Below, piece after piece: positions 35,200 through 42,909 of a DNA stretch of 64,000 nucleotides. The notes beneath the pieces were generated by a model. It saw only the letters and a program-made list of their open reading frames with translations, was not told where the DNA came from and did not search any database. How positions within the stretch are numbered: the first letter of the stretch is position 1; each line of letters begins with the position of its first letter. The stretch comes from JAUILH01 sp965230535 (GTDB taxonomy: Bacteria > Bacteroidota > Bacteroidia > Flavobacteriales_D > JAUILH01). The DNA lies in the NCBI GenBank assembly GCA_965230535.1, contig OZ246009.1, positions 806,001 to 870,000 of the forward strand, written 5' to 3'. Both the position numbers and the translations under genes were made by a program.

Positions 35200-35230
35200 T
35201 GGTTCGAGAATACAATCATTATGGGGTTAA
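35200..35230. repeat. Second att-like / T-loop-like remnant
   Basis: TTGGTTCGAGAATACAATCA and the next bases resemble the copy at 33694. The terminator that follows after 10 bases has the same arrangement as the tRNA-Leu junction at 31103-31162. Confidence 0.4.
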
Positions 35231-35237
35231 GAAAAGA

Positions 35238-35268
35238 AAAAGCCAGATCATTTGATCTGGCTTTTTTT
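35238..35268. terminator. Bidirectional terminator
   Basis: A 9-bp stem GCCAGATCA/TGATCTGGC with A4 before and T7 after. It serves the DHFR-like gene on plus and the small secreted gene on minus, whose stop codon adjoins it. Confidence 0.8.
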
Positions 35269-35548
35269 ATTTCTTCTCGAATTTTTCCGTCTTTCCGTTG
35301 TACCGTATAAAGTAAGTGCCTTTTTCGAATTTGGTACAATCAATAAATTGCCCTTCTCCCTCAGAAACAAGATTACCAAATCTATCAAAAACAGAATACT
35401 CCGATTGTTCGGGTAACTCAAAAATCTGTTTTACCTCTCCTGCTTTAGGGAGCATTTTCATGGGAGGAAGTTTTTTGGAAGGTCCTTTCTGGGCAAATCC
35501 CAATGAAGTAAATCCAAAGAATAGGATGATCAGTAAATAGGTTTTCAT
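35267..35548 (-). CDS. Small secreted hypothetical protein
   Basis: The ATG at 35548 opens a signal peptide (MKTYLLIILFFGFTSLGFAQ); an upstream Met six codons before is also in frame. The 74-residue mature chain is short and basic, with KKLPPMKMLPKAG and a last segment EGQFIDCTKFEKGTYFIRYNGKTEKFEKK that resembles the final strands of a T9SS sorting domain but without the front part. It may be a stand-alone small domain or a decayed sorting-domain protein. Function unknown. Confidence 0.6.
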   Translation of the reverse strand: MKTYLLIILFFGFTSLGFAQKGPSKKLPPMKMLPKAGEVKQIFELPEQSEYSVFDRFGNLVSEGEGQFIDCTKFEKGTYFIRYNGKTEKFEKK

Positions 35549-35671
35549 AGATTTTAGATTATGCAATTGAAATTTTAACGGGAATTTTGAGTAATAATTG
35601 CCTTGTTAGTCAGTAGGTTGTTTCGATGAAAGGACCATTGGTGTTTTTATTCTGGGTGTGAATCCATAAAT

Positions 35672-36313
35672 TTGATTTCAATAGTGGAACGCGCTCAGGA
35701 AATACTGAAAATTCTAGATTTTCTTCTTGAAAAAGATTTGAAAGATGCCATTCTTGAAAACAGTCAACTGTTGACTTTTAGTAAAGGAGATGTTGTCGTT
35801 CGTGCAGGAGAATATGTTAAGGTTTTACCGATTGTTTTGGAAGGAGCTATTCGCGTTTTCCAGGCAAACGAGGAGCGTGAGATTTTACTCTATTATGTAG
35901 AACCCGGACAAACTTGTATGATGTCTCTATCTGCCTGCTTTTTCAATAATCAAAGTCCTTCCATTGCAATCGCAACGGAGGAGACTACCGTTTTAGCCAT
36001 CCCAACCAGGTTTATTACCGAATGGCAAAAAGAGTATAAGTCTTGGAATGACTACATCATTAAGACTTTTCGAAAAAGATATGATGAGCTTTTGTATACT
36101 TTTGAAGGTGTTGCATTTGAACACATTGACAAAAGGATTCTCGACTATTTAACCACCAGAAAAGAAAGGAATAACTCAAATGTGATCGAAATTTCTCATC
36201 AAAGTTTGGCAAATGAGTTGGGAACCACCAGAGTGGTCGTGTCTCGTATTTTAAAACAGTTTGAACTGGACGGAAAGGTCAGACTTCATCGAAGGGGGAT
36301 AGAATTAGTTTAA
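35672..36313 (+). CDS. Crp/Fnr-family regulator, first paralogue
   Basis: A cyclic-nucleotide-like sensing domain (about 25-130) and a C-terminal winged helix with recognition helix TTRVVVSRILKQF (about 185-197). It lacks the Fnr iron-sulfur Cys set but has Cys82 and Cys89 in TCMMSLSACF, which could be redox-active. The start TTG at 35672 gives usual length; a GTG at 35684 is another choice. A palindrome GTATC-AAAT-GATAC sits between it and the next gene on the same strand, a likely target. It differs from the paralogue at 44642 in box sequence and sensor Cys. Confidence 0.9.
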   Translation: MISIVERAQEILKILDFLLEKDLKDAILENSQLLTFSKGDVVVRAGEYVKVLPIVLEGAIRVFQANEEREILLYYVEPGQTCMMSLSACFFNNQSPSIAIATEETTVLAIPTRFITEWQKEYKSWNDYIIKTFRKRYDELLYTFEGVAFEHIDKRILDYLTTRKERNNSNVIEISHQSLANELGTTRVVVSRILKQFELDGKVRLHRRGIELV

Positions 36314-36328
36314 TTTTTTTTGGGAACT

Positions 36329-36342
36329 GTATCAAATGATAC
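36329..36342. promoter_or_regulatory. Fnr-like box before isochorismatase-like gene
   Basis: GTATCAAATGATAC has perfect 5-base arms and a 4-base centre. A near-consensus -7 box CAAATTTG is at 36366-36373, its centre 34 bases from that of the palindrome, which puts the regulator near -41, the classic activator position. Confidence 0.65.
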
Positions 36343-36409
36343 CGTTTTGAGTCTCTGTTAGAACTCAAATTTGTTGCATGATTAATTACAAACCTAAAAA
36401 GTAAAAATT

Positions 36410-37072
36410 ATGCAAAATTCAATTTTAGCAATTGCGGTTATGCTGGCAACAAATCTGGCATATTCACAGTCATTAAATGACGCAAAGAACAACAGTGTAT
36501 TACTCATTACCTCTGCTCAGGTAGACTTACTCTCAGAAAAGGGAAAGGCATGGGGATTCACACAGGAATCGATCGAAAAAAACAAGGTCAGAGAAAACCT
36601 GATTAAGGTAATCGCTGAAGCCAGAAAGCGAAATATCCCAATTATTCACTCTCCGGTAGGTTTTGATTATGGCATAATGAAAGGTTATGAACCATTGAAT
36701 GCCATTCAGAGCGTCATTATCCAACATCAGCTTTTGGAAATAAATACGCCTGGAGTCAAATTTATTCCTGAAGCACAGCCTCAGAAGGGAGACGTGGTGT
36801 TGCCATATCGTCAAGGATTTTCTTCATTTTGGGCAAAGTCTATTCAGCAGTATCTTGAAAAAATGGAAGTTAAGATGATATATATTGTGGGCATGTTGGC
36901 AGAAGGTTGTGTTCAATCCCATGCAAGAGATGCGGCTGAAAATGGATACAAGCCAATCGTTATTTCTGATGCCATTGGTTCTACCAGCCTTGATCTGTTG
37001 GAGGCTTCATACAAAACACTGATCTTACACACAGCAGGTGTGATTACCACTGAAGAGTTTCTAAAAAAATAG
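36410..37072 (+). CDS. Exported isochorismatase-fold protein with altered catalytic site
   Basis: An alpha/beta cysteine-hydrolase fold. The usual triad is Asp, Lys and Cys. Cys167 is present in GMLAEGCVQSHARDA, but the canonical Asp in the first strand is replaced by Ser35 (ITSAQVD against the usual VIDMQND), and the Lys region reads LPYRQGFSSF without Lys. A signal peptide (1-19, ending AYSQ) is unusual for this mostly cytosolic family. So activity is doubtful or different; a role in redox or sulfur binding is only a guess. The Crp/Fnr gene and its box precede it. Confidence 0.8.
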   Translation: MQNSILAIAVMLATNLAYSQSLNDAKNNSVLLITSAQVDLLSEKGKAWGFTQESIEKNKVRENLIKVIAEARKRNIPIIHSPVGFDYGIMKGYEPLNAIQSVIIQHQLLEINTPGVKFIPEAQPQKGDVVLPYRQGFSSFWAKSIQQYLEKMEVKMIYIVGMLAEGCVQSHARDAAENGYKPIVISDAIGSTSLDLLEASYKTLILHTAGVITTEEFLKK

Positions 37073-37148
37073 ACTCCTTGTAGAATTTCCTAATGTGGCT
37101 TTAAATATGTCACCGAAAAAGCAATTTTTCGCATTGGGAGATAAGCAA

Positions 37149-37183
37149 AAAGGCCTTGAGTCATATGACTCAAGGCTTTTTTT
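37149..37183. terminator. Bidirectional terminator
   Basis: A long palindrome GCCTTGAGTCAT/ATGACTCAAGGC at 37153-37176, with A5 before and T7 after. It serves the isochorismatase-like gene on plus and the DUF2798 remnant on minus. Confidence 0.85.
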
Positions 37184-37201
37184 AATCAGTTAATCAGATT
37201 T

Positions 37202-37369
37202 TTATTCCTCAATGATTAAATATTTTTTCAAAAATTTCTGAATCAAAGGGACTGCTATGGCCGCAATGGGAAAACCTATCGCTAAACCAAGAACGGTACT
37301 TCCAAGCCATGCTGCTACGAATTCATCAGTGAATCCAACATTTACCCATATCATGAAGAATGTAGGTCT
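37202..37369 (-). pseudogene. Truncated DUF2798 membrane protein
   Basis: The minus frame reads PTFFMIWVNVGFTDEFVAAW, then LGSTVLGLAIGFPIAAI and a basic end KFLKKYLIIEE with stop at 37202-37204. This is the C-terminal two-thirds of a DUF2798 protein, normally about 75-80 residues with two helices. Upstream the frame runs into the end of the GNAT gene with no start where one is expected. Loss of the 5' part by deletion is the simplest reading; a short ATG-started remnant (about 50 residues) could still be made. Confidence 0.6.
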
Positions 37370-37374
37370 TTCCT

Positions 37375-37884
37375 TCAAATCCCAAATTCTTTCGTATAGT
37401 GAACTATGCCATTCGGAACCTTAAGAGAATCAACTTGAAGTTCTAAAGCCATGAAAGCAGAGTCTTTTACATCAAATGGTGCTTTAATACCAAAGTTACT
37501 CGCTGGAACAAACCCAAATTTTGGATAGTATCTCTCATGGCCAAGCACTATAACAGAATCAAACCCCAATGCTGTTGCTTTACTTAAACCATGTTTTATC
37601 AAATTACTACCTATACCACGGTTTTGATTGGTGCTGTTCACTGCCATGGGAGCCAGGGCCAGGCTTTCGAATACTTCTCTTAAGGGATTAAGTATTCTGA
37701 TTTTGGTGAAGAGTATGTGCCCAACGACTACATTTTCGGAAATAGCAACCAGAGATAAATCGGAAACGAATGATTCACTGGATCTAAGACGGTTTACCAA
37801 ATCGGCTTCTTCATCTCTCCCAAAGGCATTTTTGTTTATTTCATGGACAGCTTCATGATCTGCAGGAACTTCTTTTCTAATCAT
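37375..37884 (-). CDS. GNAT-family N-acetyltransferase (YhbS-like)
   Basis: Transfers an acetyl group from acetyl-CoA. The ATG at 37884 (MIRKEVPADHEAVHEINKNAF) matches the usual start of this family and has GGAG just before it; earlier Met codons are in frame up to 37938. The CoA-binding loop is NQNRGIGSNLIKHGL and the YhbS mark is VLGHERYYPKFGFVPA. Substrate unknown. It diverges from the methyltransferase gene. Confidence 0.9.
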   Translation of the reverse strand: MIRKEVPADHEAVHEINKNAFGRDEEADLVNRLRSSESFVSDLSLVAISENVVVGHILFTKIRILNPLREVFESLALAPMAVNSTNQNRGIGSNLIKHGLSKATALGFDSVIVLGHERYYPKFGFVPASNFGIKAPFDVKDSAFMALELQVDSLKVPNGIVHYTKEFGI

Positions 37885-37961
37885 AACTCCCATATGTACA
37901 AAGTTATGATCATTATCCATTGCATTTCGTTTCTGCATACCTTAGTAGAAAATAGTCTCAT

Positions 37962-38606
37962 ATGAATGAAGAAGTAAGAAAAAACTTTGGCGTTGAAGAA
38001 AACAGGCCTAACGACTGGTTTGAAACACTTTATTCTGATGCTTCCGAATCGGGAGAAGGGATTCCATGGGCAAATATGGCGCCTCATCCAATTTTTAAAG
38101 AATGGATAGATGGCAGGTCGTCTGTAGACAATAAAAAAACGGCATTGGTTGTAGGCTGTGGAATGGGAGATGATGCCATTGAACTTGAAGCGAAAGGGTA
38201 TCAGGTTACGGCATTTGATGTGTCGGCGAGTGCAGTTGAACTCTGCAAAAAGAGGTTCCCTGATTCTAAAGTTGAATTTGTTCAGGCAGATTTAATTGAA
38301 GGTGTGTCAGACTGGAATGGTCAGTTCGACCTGGTTCTGGAGATCTTCACCATTCAGGCGCTTCCTCCTAAATATGAAGAAACCCTGATTAAACATGTGT
38401 CGGATTTTGTGTCTGACAACGGTGAATTGGTGATGATTACGGAAGTTCAAAACGAACCAAGAACCTTCGAGAAAGGGCCGCCCTGGCTTTTGAATGCTGA
38501 TTACATTATATCATTCGAAAACCTTGGACTGAAGCAAACATTCCATTCAAATAGCGATGAGCCCGAAATGGGAGACGAAATTCATCTAACCGTTTTCCAA
38601 AGGTAG
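37962..38606 (+). CDS. Class I SAM-dependent methyltransferase (TPMT-like)
   Basis: Methylates a small molecule with S-adenosylmethionine. The binding loop is VVGCGMGDDAIELEAKGYQVTAFDVS (motif I and acidic end of strand 2 at about 61-86) and motif II is FDLVLEIFTIQALPP. Pieces such as EGIPWANMAPHP near residue 30 recall thiopurine-type and TehB-type enzymes, which take thiol or selenium or tellurium compounds; the exact acceptor cannot be told. Its stop is 2 bases from the opposing sulfur cluster end. Confidence 0.88.
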   Translation: MNEEVRKNFGVEENRPNDWFETLYSDASESGEGIPWANMAPHPIFKEWIDGRSSVDNKKTALVVGCGMGDDAIELEAKGYQVTAFDVSASAVELCKKRFPDSKVEFVQADLIEGVSDWNGQFDLVLEIFTIQALPPKYEETLIKHVSDFVSDNGELVMITEVQNEPRTFEKGPPWLLNADYIISFENLGLKQTFHSNSDEPEMGDEIHLTVFQR

Positions 38607-38607
38607 T

Positions 38608-39021
38608 TTAGTGAGGTAGTTTATCTCTGAATAATCCGTAAAGAAAAGTACCAACGGTTGCGCCAAAAATTACCAGAAGAATAGGCCAGATTCCTTTTCC
38701 CAGGAGTACAAACATTGGTCCCGGACAAGCACCTGTCATGGCCCAGCCCAAACCGAATATCGTACCTCCAGCCAGGTAGCGAACCACACTTTTGTTTTTC
38801 GGTGTGAACTTGATTTCTTCACCCTCGATCGTTTTCAGTTTGTACTTCTTTATCAGGAAAACAAACAGCATTCCCAGAATTACAGCCGATCCAATAACTC
38901 CATACATATGAAAGGATTCGAACCTGAACATTTCGTAAATCCGGTACCAGGAAATGATTTCTGCTTTGCTCATGATGATGCCAAACACAAAACCTATAAA
39001 TAAGAACTTCAAAAACTTCAT
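38608..39021 (-). CDS. YeeE/YedE-family half transporter (PmpB-like)
   Basis: A 137-residue membrane protein with four helices. The signature GWAMTGACPGPMF (about 88-100) holds the Cys of the YeeE/TsuA family, which moves thiosulfate or other sulfur species by thiol relay. Together with the larger half at 40371 it probably makes one transporter, as in split PmpA/PmpB pairs. It follows the porin gene by 1 base and ends the minus-strand sulfur run. Confidence 0.88.
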   Translation of the reverse strand: MKFLKFLFIGFVFGIIMSKAEIISWYRIYEMFRFESFHMYGVIGSAVILGMLFVFLIKKYKLKTIEGEEIKFTPKNKSVVRYLAGGTIFGLGWAMTGACPGPMFVLLGKGIWPILLVIFGATVGTFLYGLFRDKLPH

Positions 39022-39022
39022 A

Positions 39023-40366
39023 TCAAAAATTAAAATTAAATATCAAATTAAACTGGTTAAAATCGACCTTGTTAAAGGCCTGCGAATAGCTAATGTCGTC
39101 TGTCATAGCTTTTCTGTATACATATAAAAAACGCATTTCCAGACCTTGTAATGTATTGGGAAATGCGTACTTAAAATCAAGGTTAAATTGGTGGTATGAT
39201 GGGATGTCATACTTGTTGTAGCTTAAATCTTTATCTACTTTGGTAGCATTCCAGTATGCACCTAGATTCCAATTCTTTTTCTGGTACTCATAGCCTAAGG
39301 TGAACGCCGATGAATTACCAAAGCCTTCCATTTGACTTCTGGAAATGAAAGTGTAAAGCGGATCCATTCCAATTTCTCTTGGGAAAACAAAGCTTCCTCC
39401 TTCAAAAACATGGGATGCGCTAAGTTGTATGGTGTGGTGCGTGTAAGTGTACCCAAATCTTCCGCTCAGAATATGAGTTTTGAGTGTGGGATTAAAATAG
39501 GTGCGTTCCAAAATATCGCTGCCACCATTGTTAATTCCGGTTTGATTGACGTACATCATACCTACATAGAAAGAGGAATCTTCATAGTAGGGATTGACCA
39601 GAACGGTATTTGATATGTTATCCAAATAGTAATTCCAGAGTTTCAGGTGGACTCTTGATTTTACTTTTAATTCTGTGCCCAAAATCCCCAGTCCTTTTGA
39701 AGAAATGTAGTGATGATATTCTGCCGGCGAACCATCTGGCAAACAGCCATTATTGTACAAACCAATTACATCTCCTATACCATACCAGTGTGTAATAGAT
39801 CTTGGAGATGCTTTTGAAAACCAACCACCAAACAGATTCAAATGATCTGAACTGTATTGCAACTTTGCGCCAAGAAAAACCTTTGGTTTCATTCTTCCGT
39901 CGTGTTTGTTGATTATGGGCGTTTCAATTTCCATTTTTCCAATGGTCGCATTCCAGTGATTGTGATTGTAGTCAATGTACAGCTCTTCCAAACGATCCAG
40001 ATCTGTGTAGTTTCCGGGATGTTCAATGTCGAATAATTGCAACTCGTATTTGGATGATTTTCCGACCAGCGTATCCAGTTCGAGTAGATCGTTTGAAAAA
40101 GCCTTGTAAACGAATAAGCCGTTCAGACCAATCTTTAGTCGTTTCCACTCTTTTGTTTCATAATGAACTGAAGCACCAATGGCGCTTGCCACATAATCAC
40201 TCAGTTCTCCATCGTTAATGGTCGACATTGTAAAACTCCTGATCTGACCGGAAAAATGACCTTGCTTGAAAAAGTCTACCACCTTACTGGTGCGCGTAGA
40301 ATCTTCTCCGTGAGCCATTGATGAACCCGGGATGGAAAACAGAAATATGATGGAGACGATTCTCAC
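39023..40366 (-). CDS. Outer-membrane porin (OprD-like) of sulfur cluster
   Basis: A beta-barrel of 447 residues with signal peptide (1-18, ending SMAHG). FFKQGHFSGQIRSFTMSTINDGELSDYVASAIGASVHYET is the usual opening of OprD-type porins, and the chain ends in QFNLIFNFNF, with the terminal aromatic needed for barrel insertion. Lying between the two YeeE halves it likely lets the same sulfur anion through the outer membrane. The cargo (thiosulfate) is inferred. Confidence 0.82.
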   Translation of the reverse strand: MRIVSIIFLFSIPGSSMAHGEDSTRTSKVVDFFKQGHFSGQIRSFTMSTINDGELSDYVASAIGASVHYETKEWKRLKIGLNGLFVYKAFSNDLLELDTLVGKSSKYELQLFDIEHPGNYTDLDRLEELYIDYNHNHWNATIGKMEIETPIINKHDGRMKPKVFLGAKLQYSSDHLNLFGGWFSKASPRSITHWYGIGDVIGLYNNGCLPDGSPAEYHHYISSKGLGILGTELKVKSRVHLKLWNYYLDNISNTVLVNPYYEDSSFYVGMMYVNQTGINNGGSDILERTYFNPTLKTHILSGRFGYTYTHHTIQLSASHVFEGGSFVFPREIGMDPLYTFISRSQMEGFGNSSAFTLGYEYQKKNWNLGAYWNATKVDKDLSYNKYDIPSYHQFNLDFKYAFPNTLQGLEMRFLYVYRKAMTDDISYSQAFNKVDFNQFNLIFNFNF

Positions 40367-40370
40367 TGAC

Positions 40371-40928
40371 TTACAGAATAACCGGTAAGATGAAATACGT
40401 CATAGCCAGTCCACCAATGAAGAAACCAATGACTGCAATTAAAGACGGAAGCTGAAGATTACTCAATCCGGAAATAGCGTGCCCTGATGTACATCCACCC
40501 GCATATCTGGTTCCAAAACCTACTAGAATTCCTCCAAGTATAAGAAACATCCATCCTTGCCAGGAGTCCAAAGCTTCCATTCCAAAAATGGATTCCGGAG
40601 CATATGAAGCTCCTGCATTTTCAACTCCCATAGATTCTAGTCTTTCTACAGTCTTTGGGTTCAGATCGATCGAATGGTCTTTAGTCATGTATTGATGTGC
40701 AAAGAATCCGCCCAAAATGGCTCCAAGAACAAATACCAAGTTCCAGATCTGCTTCTTCCAGTCAAATTTGAAGAAGTCTGCAACCCGACCCGCTCCGGCA
40801 ATGCTACAAACTGTTCTGAGGTTGGCTGATAAACCAAACGATTTTCCAAACAACAACAATAAAAGCATGACCAGCGCAATAATCGGTCCGGCCACATACC
40901 ACGGCCATGGTTCATATATCCAACTCAT
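40371..40928 (-). CDS. YeeE/YedE-family transporter, larger half (PmpA-like)
   Basis: A 185-residue protein with five or so membrane segments. The functional Cys lies in RYAGGCTSGHAISGLSN near residue 150, the TsuA-type motif that binds thiosulfate. Another Cys (TVCSIAG) lies near 42. It is the first gene of the sub-operon with porin and small half, and a Fnr-like box centred 56 bases before its ATG suggests independent control. Thiosulfate import is the best guess; export is possible. Confidence 0.9.
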   Translation of the reverse strand: MSWIYEPWPWYVAGPIIALVMLLLLLFGKSFGLSANLRTVCSIAGAGRVADFFKFDWKKQIWNLVFVLGAILGGFFAHQYMTKDHSIDLNPKTVERLESMGVENAGASYAPESIFGMEALDSWQGWMFLILGGILVGFGTRYAGGCTSGHAISGLSNLQLPSLIAVIGFFIGGLAMTYFILPVIL

Positions 40929-40977
40929 ATTCTGATTAAATTTCCAGCGAAATTACGCTATAGGTTTTTTATCAATG

Positions 40978-40991
40978 GTAACTATTGTTAC
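40978..40991. promoter_or_regulatory. Fnr-like box before yeeE half
   Basis: GTAACTATTGTTAC has perfect GTAAC/GTTAC arms. On the minus strand, TAATTTCG (40955-40948) resembles the -7 box TAnnTTTG, its centre 33 bases from that of the box. Confidence 0.7.
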
Positions 40992-40992
40992 A

Positions 40993-41017
40993 TAAAAAAG
41001 GAGCCTAAGGACTCCTT
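40993..41017 (-). terminator. Terminator after the rhodanese gene
   Basis: On the minus strand AAGGAG and CTCCTT pair around an 8-base loop and a T6 tract follows. It ends the transcript of the rhodanese gene just before the next Fnr-like box, so the yeeE genes form a separate unit. Confidence 0.7.
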
Positions 41018-41038
41018 AATGCTGTTAATATTCTATGT

Positions 41039-41356
41039 TTATTTGTTTGGTACTATGTTTCCGTCCCAATGCATCATTCCACCAATTAGGTTGTAAGTTT
41101 TATTGAATCCGTGTTGATCCATAATGGAACAAGCTTGTCCGCTTCTGTTTCCACTCCTACAGTATACAAAGTATGTTTTCGATTTATCCAAAGCGTCCAA
41201 ACCTTCCATGAAAGCTGATACGTCCAGGAAATTGAATACCTGTGCACTTTCCAAAATGCCTGAGTCGCATTCTGCCGGTGTACGAACATCTAAGATGACA
41301 TGGTTTTCGTTTTCTGAGATAAGTTGTCTCCACTGACTGGCTGTTACGTTTTCCAT
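41039..41356 (-). CDS. Single-domain rhodanese
   Basis: Sulfurtransferase that carries a persulfide. Active-site loop CRSGNRS with Cys66, a six-residue loop typical for sulfur donors such as GlpE, and the opening ILDVRTPAEC. At 105 residues it is one domain, cytosolic. It follows the MBL-rhodanese gene with a strong hairpin between. The likely job is to take sulfane sulfur from imported thiosulfate or from glutathione persulfide and pass it on. Confidence 0.93.
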   Translation of the reverse strand: MENVTASQWRQLISENENHVILDVRTPAECDSGILESAQVFNFLDVSAFMEGLDALDKSKTYFVYCRSGNRSGQACSIMDQHGFNKTYNLIGGMMHWDGNIVPNK

Positions 41357-41373
41357 TTTCTTGTTTTTTTAAT

Positions 41374-41408
41374 CTTATCGGCCTCACAAACTAGAGGAGG
41401 CCGATAAG
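41374..41408. other. Strong hairpin between MBL and rhodanese genes
   Basis: A perfect 12-bp stem CTTATCGGCCTC/GAGGCCGATAAG with an 11-base loop. The minus strand continues with A-rich bases and not T, so it is not a usual terminator for the operon. It could protect or process the mRNA. Confidence 0.6.
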
Positions 41409-41435
41409 AGATTCACAAATTAAGATCACTAAGGA

Positions 41436-42845
41436 TTAAAGGGTTGATGGACAAACATAAGCGCTTACCGGAGCAGACGTTTCCTTAATTGCTCCAAATC
41501 CACCCTGAACATCTATCAGGTTATGAATGCCTCTTGATTTTAAAATCGAACTGGCTATCATTGAACGGTATCCGCCGGCACAGTGCACATAGTTGGTTTC
41601 ACGACTGGTGAATACAGCAAGGTGATTATTGAGTTCGTCTAAGGGTGCGTTCTCGGCATCAATCACGTGTTCAGACAGGTATTCAGATTCTTTACGAACA
41701 TCAATGACATCAATATTGGAAGAGTTTCTAAGTTCTGCAAATTCTTCTGCCGTGATGGTTTTTACGGAATCTGTTTCTTTGCCAGAATCAATCCAGGATT
41801 GGAATCCTCCTTCCAGGTAACCGATGATATTGTCGAATCCAACTCTTGAAAGTCTGGTAATGGTTTCTTCAAGTTTGCCTTCAGGTGTGATTAATAGTAT
41901 GGGCTGCTTAATGTCTTTGATTAGGGCACCCACCCATGGTGCAAATCCACCGTCAATTCCAATGAAAATGGATCTTGGAACGTGTGTTTTGGCAAAATCA
42001 TTCTGATGTCTTACATCAAGTACAATGGCCCCGGTTTCGTTTGCGGCAGCTTCAAAAGCATTTGGACTTAATGCATTGTCTCCCTTCTTCAATACATCAT
42101 CAATGCTGGCGTATCCTTCCTTGTTTAACATCACATTGAATGGGAAATAGGCAGGAGGAGGTAAAAGTCCGTCCGTTACTTCTTTGATAAACTCATCTTT
42201 GGTCATATCCGCTCTTAAGGCATAGTTGGTTTGTTTTTCTTCTCCAATTGTACCCACCGTTTCTGTGCTCATGTGTTTACCGCAGGCAGAACCAGCGCCA
42301 TGTCCCGGGTATACAATTGTGTCATCCGGAAGTGTCATTATTTTGGTTCTAAGACTGTCGAACAGAGTACCCGCCAGTTCCTCCTGAGTCATGTTGGCTG
42401 CTTTTTGAGCCAGGTCCGGACGACCGACATCTCCAAGGAAAAGTGTGTCTCCACTGAAGAGTGAATGCTCTTTGCCATTTTCATCTAATAATAGGAAAGA
42501 AGTACTCTCCATGGTATGTCCTGGTGTGTGAAGTGCTTTAATGGTTATGTTTCCTAATTTGAACTCCTGATTGTCGGTAGCAATGATGCTCTCGAAACCT
42601 GGTGCAGCACTGGGACCATAAACGATTGGTGCTCCTGTTTTTTCCGCAAGTGTCACGTGTCCTGACACAAAATCGGCATGGAAATGAGTTTCGAAAATGT
42701 ACTTGATTTTCGCATTTCTGCTTTCCGCCATATCAATGTAAGATTGAACTTCTCTTAATGGATCAACAATAGCTGCTTCCCCTTCACTTTCTATGTAATA
42801 AGCTCCATGAGCCAAACATCCGGTATAAATTTGTTCTATTTTCAT
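41436..42845 (-). CDS. MBL-fold persulfide dioxygenase fused to rhodanese domains
   Basis: An ETHE1-like iron enzyme that oxidises glutathione persulfide to sulfite, fused to two rhodanese domains. The metallo-beta-lactamase part has THFHADFVSGH (His54, His56, Asp58), HTPGHTME and GDTLFLGDVGRPDL. The first rhodanese domain (about 255-355) has no active Cys (LLITPEGK instead), so it is structural; the second (about 365-460) has HCAGGYRS with Cys. The same layout is found in Bacteroidota and Firmicutes CstB. A Fnr-like box precedes the gene. Confidence 0.93.
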   Translation of the reverse strand: MKIEQIYTGCLAHGAYYIESEGEAAIVDPLREVQSYIDMAESRNAKIKYIFETHFHADFVSGHVTLAEKTGAPIVYGPSAAPGFESIIATDNQEFKLGNITIKALHTPGHTMESTSFLLLDENGKEHSLFSGDTLFLGDVGRPDLAQKAANMTQEELAGTLFDSLRTKIMTLPDDTIVYPGHGAGSACGKHMSTETVGTIGEEKQTNYALRADMTKDEFIKEVTDGLLPPPAYFPFNVMLNKEGYASIDDVLKKGDNALSPNAFEAAANETGAIVLDVRHQNDFAKTHVPRSIFIGIDGGFAPWVGALIKDIKQPILLITPEGKLEETITRLSRVGFDNIIGYLEGGFQSWIDSGKETDSVKTITAEEFAELRNSSNIDVIDVRKESEYLSEHVIDAENAPLDELNNHLAVFTSRETNYVHCAGGYRSMIASSILKSRGIHNLIDVQGGFGAIKETSAPVSAYVCPSTL

Positions 42846-42895
42846 TTTTTCTTTTTTTTCTGATTCAAAATTAGTTTGTCATATGCTCCTGTACA

Positions 42896-42909
42896 GTAAC
42901 AATTGTTAC
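42896..42909. promoter_or_regulatory. Fnr-like box before MBL-rhodanese gene
   Basis: GTAACAATTGTTAC is a perfect 14-base palindrome. It overlaps the stop of the Usp gene. On the minus strand a consensus -7 box TAATTTTG lies at 42873-42866, its centre 33 bases from that of the palindrome. Confidence 0.8.
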
